A DNA stretch of 12,048 nucleotides, taken from Alphaproteobacteria bacterium (GTDB lineage Bacteria; Pseudomonadota; Alphaproteobacteria; Micropepsales; Micropepsaceae). Position numbers and translations under genes: made by a program. Positions 1-6,399 of the stretch are shown here, piece by piece (positions within the stretch are counted from its first letter, which is position 1; each line of letters opens with the position of its first letter). The notes beneath the pieces are model-generated. The model was not told where the DNA came from and made no database searches. It saw only the letters and a program-made list of their open reading frames with translations. The DNA is taken from assembly GCA_947455695.1 (NCBI GenBank), contig CANGRN010000015.1, positions 1-12,048 of the forward strand, in the 5' to 3' direction.

Positions 1-1
1 C

Positions 2-547
2 CTGTCCGCGCTGCCCGAGCGCAAAGAAGATTTCCGCAAGGCGGTGGATCAGGCGCGCATCTATGCCGACACGGCCGGCTGCACGCGGGTGCATCTGATG
101 GCCTCAATCGCCTCGGGACCCGAAGCATTGGCGACCTATAAGGATTCCATCCGGTACACCTGCGAGAAGCTGCACGATCTCACCGTGCTGCTGGAGCCGA
201 TCAACAATCGCGACATTCCCGGCTATCTGATGAACGACTTCCATCTGGCCGAGCAGATCATCACCGAATTGAATTTTCCCAACCTGCGCTTTCAGTTCGA
301 CATCTATCACCGCCAGATTTTGCATGGCGATGTGATGCGCGGGCTCGAACACCTGATGCCGATGATCGATCACATGCAGATCGCCTCGGTGCCTGGACGC
401 AATGAGCCCACCACCGGCGAGCTGGATGACGCCAAGGTGCTGCGCGCCATCGATGCGATGGGTTACACCGGCTATATCGGCTGCGAGTACAAGCCTGCGA
501 CTACCACCGTCGAAGGACTTGGCTGGATGAAGCCTCTTACCGCTTAG
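2..547 (+). CDS. hyi: Hydroxypyruvate isomerase family protein (3' part only)
   Basis: Xylose-isomerase-like TIM-barrel protein of the Hyi/OtnI family, which interconverts hydroxypyruvate and tartronate semialdehyde (or acts on related short keto acids) in the cytoplasm. The frame is open to the left edge, so 181 C-terminal residues are visible. Members are usually about 260 residues, so roughly 75-80 N-terminal residues and the start lie outside. Visible family motifs, numbered from the first visible residue, are LLEPINNRD (Glu65), FDIYH (Asp100), HMQIASVPGRNEP (124-136) and GCEYKP (Glu162). The two Glu and the Asp correspond to the metal-binding and catalytic acids of the family. The stop codon overlaps the end of the convergent transporter gene by 11 bases. 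Assignment to the family is firm. The exact substrate is inferred, and the sugar-acid neighbourhood agrees with it. Confidence 0.88.
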   Translation: MSALPERKEDFRKAVDQARIYADTAGCTRVHLMASIASGPEALATYKDSIRYTCEKLHDLTVLLEPINNRDIPGYLMNDFHLAEQIITELNFPNLRFQFDIYHRQILHGDVMRGLEHLMPMIDHMQIASVPGRNEPTTGELDDAKVLRAIDAMGYTGYIGCEYKPATTTVEGLGWMKPLTA

Positions 548-1808
548 GCAGCAGCGGCAGCGGCTCAACCTTGCCCACGATGAACAGGTAGGACAGCGCG
601 CCCACCACGCACAGCCCGCCCGCCACCGCCAGCGGGATCAGGAACGAGCCCTTGGTCAGCACCAGCATCACGCCGGTAAAGGTGGTGATCAGGATGCCCG
701 CGAGATTTCCCGCGAAGTTCTGGATTCCGCCGATGGACGCGACATGGTCCTGGGTCGGCGCGATTTCGCTGCCCACAGTCCAGACATTGGCGCCGGTGAA
801 GGACAGCGCCGCATAGGCCAGGCTGAACAGGGCCAGACACATCATGGTGCTGTCCACAAAGGCCGACGCGCCGATGGACGACGCCGTCAGCATGCCCCCC
901 ACCAGGCAGGTCTTGCGCGCCTTGGTCGGGCTCCAGCCCATTTTCAGCAGCCGGTCGGAGGTATAGCCGCCCAGCCAGTTGCCCAGGATCGCCATTAGCG
1001 CCGGCACCATGCCCAGCGTTCCCAGCGAGGCCAGCGAGAAGCCCCGCGCCTGCAACAGGTAGGAGGGAAACCAGGTGATGAAGAAATAGATGGCGAAGTT
1101 CAGGCAGAACAGCCCGATCATCAGGCCCCAGATGGAGCGATAGCGAAACAAATCCAGCCAGGAAATCTTCGCCGTGGCCGCCGGCGCCGCGGGCATGCCG
1201 CGCTGCGCCAGCAGTGCATCCACCTGCGCCGGGGCGATGGCGCGGTATTTTTCCGGATCGCGATAGATGAACCACCAGGCCAGCACCCAGACGATGCCCA
1301 GGATGCCGGTGACGGCAAAGGCACCGCGCCAGCCGACCGCCACGATCAGGGCCGTGACCACCGGCAGCGACAGCGCCGATCCCGTGGTCGAGCCGCTGTT
1401 GAAGATGCCGCACGCCATGCCGCGTTCGCTGCGCGGAAACCAGTTGAAGGCGACGCGGGTGAATGATGGCAGCGAGAAAGCCTCGCCCACCCCCAGCATC
1501 AGCCGCGCCCCGATGAATTGCGTCACGCCCCGCGCGGCGCCGGTGGCGATGGTGAACAGCGACCACCAAGTGACGGCGAAGGCAAGGGAGATGCGCACCC
1601 CCAGCCGGTCGATGAACCAGCCGGCCGGCAACTGCATCAAGGCATAGGTCCAGAAGAAGGCGCTGAGCACCAAGCCCATTTCGGCGGCATTGATGCCAAG
1701 TTCGGCGCGGATGGCCGGCGCGGCGATGGCCAGATTGGCGCGATCGATATAACTGATCGCATTGGCCAGAAAGCACATGCCGATCATCAGCCAGCGTATC
1801 TTCGGCAT
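537..1808 (-). CDS. MFS transporter, anion:cation symporter family (sugar-acid/hexuronate type)
   Basis: Inner-membrane major facilitator transporter of 423 residues with about 12 hydrophobic segments. The N-terminal YIDRANLAIAAPAI motif (20-33), the loop 2-3 signature GWFIDRLGVR (63-72) and GVGEAFSLPSF (107-117) are typical of the anion:cation symporter group, which includes hexuronate (ExuT), glucarate and galactonate carriers. A hydrophilic central loop lies at about 183-220. I chose the ATG at 1808 (MPKIRW) because a GGGGGGAAC Shine-Dalgarno-like run precedes it and the first membrane helix follows at once; an in-frame ATG at 1823 is possible. It starts 31 bases after the uxuA stop on the same strand, so the two are very likely co-transcribed. 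This makes D-mannonate or a parent hexuronate the likely cargo. Substrate specificity is inferred from context, not read from residues. Confidence 0.9.
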   Translation of the reverse strand: MPKIRWLMIGMCFLANAISYIDRANLAIAAPAIRAELGINAAEMGLVLSAFFWTYALMQLPAGWFIDRLGVRISLAFAVTWWSLFTIATGAARGVTQFIGARLMLGVGEAFSLPSFTRVAFNWFPRSERGMACGIFNSGSTTGSALSLPVVTALIVAVGWRGAFAVTGILGIVWVLAWWFIYRDPEKYRAIAPAQVDALLAQRGMPAAPAATAKISWLDLFRYRSIWGLMIGLFCLNFAIYFFITWFPSYLLQARGFSLASLGTLGMVPALMAILGNWLGGYTSDRLLKMGWSPTKARKTCLVGGMLTASSIGASAFVDSTMMCLALFSLAYAALSFTGANVWTVGSEIAPTQDHVASIGGIQNFAGNLAGILITTFTGVMLVLTKGSFLIPLAVAGGLCVVGALSYLFIVGKVEPLPLLPKR

Positions 1809-1839
1809 GTTCCCCCCAGACATTCTTGTTGTTACGCTT

Positions 1840-2898
1840 TCAAGGCGCGAACTTGCTCGTCGCTTCCCAAAGGCCATTGAGATAGACGGCGCCCAGCGCC
1901 CGGTCATACAGGCCATAACCCGGCTTGCCGGTTTCGCCCCAGATCATGCGGCCATGATCGGGCCGCACATAACCTTCATAGCCGACATCGTGATAGGCCT
2001 TGACGATCGCCGCCATGTCCAGCGATCCGCATTCGGACTTGTGCGCCGTCTCCTCGAAATCGCCGGCCTCGTTGACCTTGACGTTGCGCAGATGGGCGAA
2101 GTGGATGCGGCCCGCGGCCCCGAACTCGCGCACCAGCGCCTCGACATTGTTCTGGGGACCGGCGCCCAGCGAACCCGAACACAAGGTGAGCCCATTGGCG
2201 GGGCTGTCGACGATCGCCAGCAGGCGGGCGAGATCGTCGCGGTTCTTGACGATGCGCGGCAGGCCGAAGATGGGGCGCGGCGGATCATCGGGATGGCAGG
2301 CCATCTTGATGCCGCTTTCCTCGGCCACCGGCACGATGGCTTTCAGGAAATAGGACAGATGCTCCCACATCCTTTCCTCGCTCACCTGCGCATATTCGGC
2401 CAGCAGGCTTTTCAGCTCGTCGACATGATAGCTCTGGTCCCAGCCGGGCAGCGAAATGCCCTTGCTGACATCGATGGCGTCGACTTCGGCGGTGCTGAAG
2501 GTCAGGGTGGTGGAGCCGTCCGGCAATTCCTTGGCCAGGGACGTGCGGGTCCAGTCGAACACCGGCATGAAATTGTAGCAGATGACCTTGATCCCGGCCT
2601 TGCCAAGATTGCGGATGGTTTCCTGGTAATTGGCGATCAGCTTGTCGCGGCTGGGCTTGCCCAGCTTGATGTCTTCATGCACCGGCACGGATTCAATCAC
2701 GTCCAGCGCGAAACCATGCGCTTCCACCTTGGCCTTCAAGGCCAGGATCTTGTCCAGCGGCCACACCTCGCCCACCGGCACGTCATAGATGGCCGAGACG
2801 ATGCCGTGCATGCCGGGGATCTGGCTGATGTATTGCAGGGAAACCGGATCGCTGTCGCCGAACCAGCGGAAGGACATTTTCACTTGGGAACGCTCCAT
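1840..2898 (-). CDS. uxuA: D-mannonate dehydratase, UxuA type
   Basis: Cytoplasmic Mn/Fe-dependent enzyme (EC 4.2.1.8) that dehydrates D-mannonate to 2-keto-3-deoxy-D-gluconate in glucuronate catabolism. At 352 residues it has normal family length. It starts with the classic [14 protein letters not shown] block and carries [13 protein letters not shown] (107-119), the HPDDPP metal motif (His202), the LTLCSGSLG cysteine (Cys240), HLRNV (His269) and [11 protein letters not shown] (Asp314-His315), followed by Tyr331. These match the metal ligands and acid/base residues known for UxuA. The start is uncertain: the ATG at 2898 is used here (AGGTC lies directly upstream), but a GTG at 2883 would give the usual V/M-KMSFRW N-terminus, with GGAA nine bases upstream. 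It leads an operon with the MFS transporter and is divergent from the secreted-protein gene at 3055. No export signal is seen, in contrast to the paralogue at 3682. Confidence 0.96.
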   Translation of the reverse strand: MERSQVKMSFRWFGDSDPVSLQYISQIPGMHGIVSAIYDVPVGEVWPLDKILALKAKVEAHGFALDVIESVPVHEDIKLGKPSRDKLIANYQETIRNLGKAGIKVICYNFMPVFDWTRTSLAKELPDGSTTLTFSTAEVDAIDVSKGISLPGWDQSYHVDELKSLLAEYAQVSEERMWEHLSYFLKAIVPVAEESGIKMACHPDDPPRPIFGLPRIVKNRDDLARLLAIVDSPANGLTLCSGSLGAGPQNNVEALVREFGAAGRIHFAHLRNVKVNEAGDFEETAHKSECGSLDMAAIVKAYHDVGYEGYVRPDHGRMIWGETGKPGYGLYDRALGAVYLNGLWEATSKFAP

Positions 2899-2907
2899 GA
2901 CCTGAAC

Positions 2908-2929
2908 GAGGCGGTCTTATAGCCGCCTC
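2908..2929. promoter_or_regulatory. 7-bp inverted repeat enclosing a -10-like hexamer upstream of uxuA
   Basis: GAGGCGG (2908-2914) and CCGCCTC (2923-2929) are perfect inverted copies with an 8-base centre. On the minus strand the centre contains TATAAG (2916-2921), a five-of-six match to a -10 element, 18 bases before the uxuA ATG. No convincing -35 is visible. It may be an operator over the uxuA promoter or a hairpin just ahead of the ribosome site. This is a positional inference only. Confidence 0.35.
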
Positions 2930-3054
2930 CGAGGTGCCACCCATCCATAATTTGCCGCTGGGGGCCAGCCCTTCGGCGCTGCAACAGAGGGTTCCCGGCC
3001 TTGCCCCGCCAGATGGGCTGGATGAAACTGCCGCGAACACAAGGAAGGCAGACC

Positions 3055-3591
3055 ATGCTCGTTTTGCTCCGCCGCGGCGCCCTTCTGGGGGCGGCATTGG
3101 CCGCCCTCTGCCTGGCGCCGGCGGGCGCCGAAATGCTGCAATTCCCCACCCCCGACGGCGGGATGAAATCCTGGCCCAAGCTGGAGACCATCGACGAATG
3201 GCACCAGGACCAGGACGCCAGCATGAGGCTGGCGGCCAATGTCATCATTCCCGACGGCGCGGACCCGGCCACCACCGCGATGAAGATCGAGGCCCGGGGC
3301 TTCCCACGCCAGGGCCGCAGCCTTGCCGAGTTCATGTCCGCCGATCAGGCTGCCAATTCGGGCGCCACGGCGCAAAAGCAGGCAGATATCTATGACCGGG
3401 ACAAGTTGCCCTTCACGGTGGTGACCTTCGCACCTGCAACCGGCGGCAACTGGAAGACCGTCGGCTATGCCGAGGAAGGCGACATCCTGCTGGCCTTCAC
3501 CCTGGTGGCGACCTCCAGGGACGCCCATGACAAGGCCATGCCCATCTTCGCCGACGTCATCCACAAATACGCCAAGGAAATCCCCTGGTAA
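3055..3591 (+). CDS. Small secreted protein of unknown function
   Basis: I do not recognise this family. The 178-residue product begins with a Sec-type signal peptide: MLVLLRR, a hydrophobic stretch at 8-22, and a likely cut after AGA at residue 25. The mature part is about 153 residues, soluble-looking and mixed alpha/beta, with no cysteines, no membrane segments and no recognisable catalytic motif. It has a central VVTFAPATGGNWKTVGYAEE strand-turn region (122-141) and a C-terminal amphipathic helix ending KYAKEIPW. The start at 3055 is preferred over a TTG at 3001 because AAGGAAGG lies eight bases upstream and the signal peptide begins here. It is divergent from uxuA and lies 90 bases ahead of the Tat-exported UxuA paralogue on the same strand, so it may share that transcript and act in the same compartment. 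A role in binding or stabilising a periplasmic substrate or enzyme is possible but unproven. Confidence 0.8.
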   Translation: MLVLLRRGALLGAALAALCLAPAGAEMLQFPTPDGGMKSWPKLETIDEWHQDQDASMRLAANVIIPDGADPATTAMKIEARGFPRQGRSLAEFMSADQAANSGATAQKQADIYDRDKLPFTVVTFAPATGGNWKTVGYAEEGDILLAFTLVATSRDAHDKAMPIFADVIHKYAKEIPW

Positions 3592-3613
3592 TGCCCGGGT
3601 GACTTGCCGTCAG

Positions 3614-3637
3614 CGGCGAAGTTGATACCTTCGACCG
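3614..3637. repeat. Imperfect inverted repeat between the secreted-protein gene and the Tat-UxuA gene
   Basis: CGGCGAAG (3614-3621) pairs with CTTCG-A-CCG (3629-3637), with one unpaired A and a 7-base centre TTGATAC. It lies in the 90-base gap 3592-3681. No T-tract follows, so it is not a good intrinsic terminator. It may be an operator or a leader hairpin, or chance. The rest of the gap holds only the Shine-Dalgarno site of the next gene. Confidence 0.3.
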
Positions 3638-3681
3638 ACAACAATCAGGCGCGAGAAACGCCGTGAACGCAGGGGAATAGA

Positions 3682-4866
3682 ATGATCGACGACAAGAAAT
3701 TTTCGCGCCATGGCATGATCCGCAGATCGTTCCTGGCCGGCGCTGCCGCGGCCGCGGCGACCTATGCGCCCGCCCTGGCGCAGACGCCCCAGGGACCGGA
3801 CGCGCCTTACAATCCCAAGCCCAACAAGCGCATCGGCCAGCCGCAGGAAGGCCCCGATACCCCCAAGCTCACCATCTACATGGACGACATGCTGAGCGAG
3901 CCGGAGGCGATCCGCATCAAGCAGCTCGGCATCAACTGGATCGACGCCCAGGCCGTGCCGGAACAGCCCTGGGGCATGGATTACCTGCAGCCGCGCGTGG
4001 ACGCACTCAAGAAGCACGACATGCATATCGGCATCATGATGATCCGATGGTCCTACAAGGGCGGCATGGATCCGGAGATGAACAAGATCGTGCGCGGCCT
4101 GCCGGGACGGGACGAGGAAATCGCCAAGATCAAGCAGACCATCGTCAATATGGGCAAGCTGGGCATTCCGGTGCTGGAATGGAATTTCTACAATCACCGC
4201 GCCACCGACGGGTACCAGCAGGTGCCGGGCCGCGGCGGCGCCGGCTATTCCGAGTTCAAATATGACCGCATGAAGAACCTGCCGCCGCTGCCGGCAGACG
4301 GTGCGGTACAGAATTACGAAGATACCTGGAAGCACATGACCTACTTCCTCAAGGAAGTGATCCCGGTGGCGGAAAAGAACAACGTCATCATGTCGGTGCA
4401 TCCCAACGATCCGCCGGCGCCGATGAGCCGCGGTTCGGCCCAGGTGCTGAACAGCTTCAACGACTGGAAGCGCCTGGTGGAAACGGTGAATTCGCCGTCC
4501 AACACCATGACCTGGGACTGCGGCGTCACCCGCGAGCTGGGCGAAGACCCCATCGTGGTGGGCAACTGGCTGGCCAGCCGCAATCGCATCGGCCAGGTGC
4601 ATTTCCGCAATGTCGTGATGCGCAAGCCGCGCGAAGACTATACCGAAGTCTTCCCGGACGACGGCGACAACGACATGTTCGAAGTGATGAAGCTGCTGGT
4701 GAAGAACAACTACAAGCACACCATCTTCCCCGAGCATCCCCGCGGCCTGGACACCGACAAGCTGCTCCCCAAGGAAGCCCAGACCACCAACTCCGGCTGG
4801 GCCTATGACGTGGGCCATTGCCGCGCGATGCTGCAGATCGCGCTGCGCCAGGTGCGTGGCCTGTAA
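3682..4866 (+). CDS. Tat-exported UxuA-family TIM-barrel protein (mannonate dehydratase paralogue)
   Basis: A 394-residue paralogue of UxuA predicted to be exported folded to the periplasm. The leader has IRRSFLAG (13-20, twin Arg14-Arg15), an Ala-rich h-region and a signal peptidase site after ALA (33). The barrel aligns with UxuA: GLPGRDEEI-KQTI-NMGKLGIPV (139-164), HPNDPP (His240), MTWDCG (Cys280), VHFRN (His307), PEHPRG (Glu351-His352) and WAYDVGH (Tyr375). The metal-binding His/Cys/His set is kept, but the usual Asp before the catalytic-region His is Glu, and the aromatic block after the active-site loop differs. A dehydratase or isomerase role on a sugar acid is likely, but D-mannonate is not assured. 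AGGGGAA stands seven bases before the ATG. It is convergent with the ManD-like gene and shares its terminator. Family placement is firm; function and location are inferred. Confidence 0.88.
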   Translation: MIDDKKFSRHGMIRRSFLAGAAAAAATYAPALAQTPQGPDAPYNPKPNKRIGQPQEGPDTPKLTIYMDDMLSEPEAIRIKQLGINWIDAQAVPEQPWGMDYLQPRVDALKKHDMHIGIMMIRWSYKGGMDPEMNKIVRGLPGRDEEIAKIKQTIVNMGKLGIPVLEWNFYNHRATDGYQQVPGRGGAGYSEFKYDRMKNLPPLPADGAVQNYEDTWKHMTYFLKEVIPVAEKNNVIMSVHPNDPPAPMSRGSAQVLNSFNDWKRLVETVNSPSNTMTWDCGVTRELGEDPIVVGNWLASRNRIGQVHFRNVVMRKPREDYTEVFPDDGDNDMFEVMKLLVKNNYKHTIFPEHPRGLDTDKLLPKEAQTTNSGWAYDVGHCRAMLQIALRQVRGL

Positions 4867-4891
4867 GCCAGGCCGCAAACCGCCAAGAAAA

Positions 4892-4921
4892 AAGGCCCCG
4901 CATCTCGCGATGCGGGGCCTT
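4892..4921. terminator. Bidirectional intrinsic terminator
   Basis: GGCCCCGCATC (4894-4904) pairs perfectly with GATGCGGGGCC (4909-4919) around a TCGC loop, extended by AA/TT on each side. On the plus strand it runs into TTCTTCTTT. On the minus strand it runs into TTTTTTC, from the A-tract at 4888-4893. It sits in the 72-base gap between two convergent dehydratase-like genes and should end both transcripts. Confidence 0.93.
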
Positions 4922-4938
4922 CTTCTTTGCAGCAGGAC

Positions 4939-6273
4939 TTACTGCTTGACGATTTGCCCGTCCGGCAGGCGCACTTCGCCCCAACCGCCATTCATCGGAT
5001 CGGTGCGGTTGAAGGGGTGCTTGGCTGCGGCTGCTTCATCGATTTCCATGCCCCAACCCGGCTTGTCGTTGGCCCACAGATAGCCGTTCTTCATTTCCGG
5101 CACGCCGTGGAAAATTTCCCGCGTCGCGTCGTTCATTTCCGAATATTCCTGGATGCCGAAGTTGGTGATGCTGAGATTCAGGTGCGTCATCGCCATGTGG
5201 CCGATGGGCGAGACGTCGCCCGGACCGTGGAAGGCGGTGCGGACGTTGAAGATCTCGCCGAACGCCGCGACCTTGCGGGCCGGGGTCAGGCCACCCATCT
5301 GCGAGATATGCATGCGCATATAGTCGATCAGGCGGTCCTTGATCAGCGGCGTCCATTCATGGGGTGAGTTGAACAGCTCGCCCATCGCCAGCGGCGTGGA
5401 GGTCTGGTTGCGGATGTTGGGGAACCACATGATGTCTTCGGGCGACAGCGGATCTTCCAGGAAGAACAGGCGATACTGTTCCAGGTCCTTGCAGAGCTGG
5501 ACCGCTTCGCTGGGCGTGTAGCGCTCATGGGCGTCGTGCAAGAGCTCGATCTCCGGACCCAGCTCCTTGCGGGCCGCTTCGAACAGCGCCAGGGCGCGGC
5601 GCTTGGCGCCTTCGCGCTCGAACACCGGGGCATTGTGCAGCGCCGGGATGCGGGTGCCGCCGGCGCGGCTGCCATAGCCGGCCATGCCGGGCACGCCGAC
5701 CTGGATGCGGACATGGCGGAAGCCCTGGGCGATATACTTCTTGGCGGCGTCGATGGCCTCCGGGATTTCACTGCCCGAAGCATGGCCGTAGGTGTCGATT
5801 GCCTCGCGCGCCTTGCCGCCCAGCAACTGATAGACCGGCAGGCCGGCCTGGCGGCCCTTGATGTCCCACAGCGCCTGGTCCACGCCCGACATGGCGTTGT
5901 TCAGATCGGCCGCGTTGCGCCAATAGGACGAGTTGTAGAGCATCTGCCAGGTGTCTTCGATGCGGTCGGCCGGCTTGCCGATCAGGAACGGGCGGATGTA
6001 CTTCTCGACCGCCGGCTTCACCAGGTCGGCGCGCTGGGTGTAGGTGGCGCAGCCATAGCCATACAGGCCGGGCTGGTCGGTGGTGACCTTGACCACGGTC
6101 AGGCGCACACCCTGGGGGGCGCATTCAATGACGGACACGTCACGGATCTTGGGCGACGGCATGCCGCGGGCGGCGCGGGCCACCGCGTCCTGCGCCTTGG
6201 CGTCCTTGGCTGCCACCATGCCCGCAGCAGCGGTGCTGGCCATCGCCGCACCGAAAAATTTACGTCTATCCAT
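4939..6273 (-). CDS. Tat-exported enolase-superfamily dehydratase, ManD/RspA-like
   Basis: Enolase-superfamily member of the mannonate dehydratase/RspA subgroup (Mg-dependent removal of water from aldonates such as D-mannonate or D-gluconate), 444 residues. It opens with a Tat leader: DRRKFFGAA (twin Arg3-Arg4), an Ala-rich core, and a cut after AKA (27). Subgroup motifs follow: AxWDIKGRQAGLPVYQLLGG region (134-153), YGHASG (162-167), RIQVGVPG (189-196), HDAHERYTP (Asp247, His249), FLEDP (Glu273), MGELFN (Glu299), FHGPGDVSP (His349) and FGIQEY (372-377). Asp247, Glu273 and Glu299 are the expected metal ligands. The position after His-Gly is Pro351. As I recall, Pro here marks low-activity or gluconate-specific members, while Ala marks efficient mannonate dehydratases. 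The ATG at 6273 has AAGGGG eight bases upstream, and the Tat motif fixes the start. It is unrelated in fold to the convergent UxuA paralogue. The precise substrate is unknown. Confidence 0.92.
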   Translation of the reverse strand: MDRRKFFGAAMASTAAAGMVAAKDAKAQDAVARAARGMPSPKIRDVSVIECAPQGVRLTVVKVTTDQPGLYGYGCATYTQRADLVKPAVEKYIRPFLIGKPADRIEDTWQMLYNSSYWRNAADLNNAMSGVDQALWDIKGRQAGLPVYQLLGGKAREAIDTYGHASGSEIPEAIDAAKKYIAQGFRHVRIQVGVPGMAGYGSRAGGTRIPALHNAPVFEREGAKRRALALFEAARKELGPEIELLHDAHERYTPSEAVQLCKDLEQYRLFFLEDPLSPEDIMWFPNIRNQTSTPLAMGELFNSPHEWTPLIKDRLIDYMRMHISQMGGLTPARKVAAFGEIFNVRTAFHGPGDVSPIGHMAMTHLNLSITNFGIQEYSEMNDATREIFHGVPEMKNGYLWANDKPGWGMEIDEAAAAKHPFNRTDPMNGGWGEVRLPDGQIVKQ

Positions 6274-6283
6274 AGTCTTTCCC

Positions 6284-6322
6284 CTTAGGTTCAAAGTCTT
6301 TTTTCGTTGGCGCGAACCTAAG
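6284..6322. promoter_or_regulatory. Perfect 9-bp inverted repeat across the promoter/leader of the ManD-like gene
   Basis: CTTAGGTTC (6284-6292) and GAACCTAAG (6314-6322) are exact inverted copies with centres 30 bp apart, about three helical turns. The arm near the gene abuts the AAGGGG ribosome site. The far arm covers the candidate -10. It could be a paired operator or, if transcription starts further upstream, a hairpin that hides the Shine-Dalgarno sequence. Confidence 0.5.
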
Positions 6323-6343
6323 TGGGTGAGGCGAAAACGGCAA
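6315..6343 (-). promoter_or_regulatory. Candidate sigma-70-type promoter of the ManD-like gene
   Basis: On the minus strand TTGCCG (6338-6343) is followed after 17 bases by TAGGTT (6315-6320). The spacing is ideal and the -35 is fair, but the -10 matches only three of six consensus bases. It overlaps the far arm of the 9-bp inverted repeat. Confidence 0.3.
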
Positions 6344-6373
6344 GTTTTGTGTAGTTTATGGCTCTCACATCCA

Positions 6374-6388
6374 TGTTGCGACGCAACA
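6374..6388. promoter_or_regulatory. 15-bp perfect palindrome upstream of the FAH-family gene
   Basis: TGTTGCG-A-CGCAACA is a perfect odd palindrome ending 11 bases before the chosen ATG at 6400. Its size and symmetry fit a dimeric transcription factor site. Which regulator family binds it cannot be read from the sequence. Confidence 0.45.
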
Positions 6389-6399
6389 GAAAGATCGAC

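Noticed and set aside
565..1776. 403-codon second frame inside the MFS transporter gene, same strand
   Set aside because: Shifted-frame shadow, rich in Arg/Gly/His with no membrane pattern; the transporter frame has all family motifs.
2946..2951. CATAAT as a plus-strand -10 for the gene at 3055
   Set aside because: No -35-like hexamer at 16-18 bases upstream; a one-element match in about 150 bases is not informative.
3001..3054. TTG start extending the small secreted protein by 18 residues
   Set aside because: It would bury the signal peptide behind a polar stretch; AAGGAAGG before the ATG at 3055 supports the shorter form.
3610..4878. 422-codon minus-strand reading frame opposite the Tat-exported UxuA paralogue
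   Set aside because: His/Arg/Val-rich composition typical of a frame opposite a GC-rich gene; no recognisable domain; the plus strand is a clear family member.
5527..6288. 253-codon plus-strand frame opposite the ManD-like gene
   Set aside because: Shadow frame, no family similarity, and it crosses the Tat leader region.
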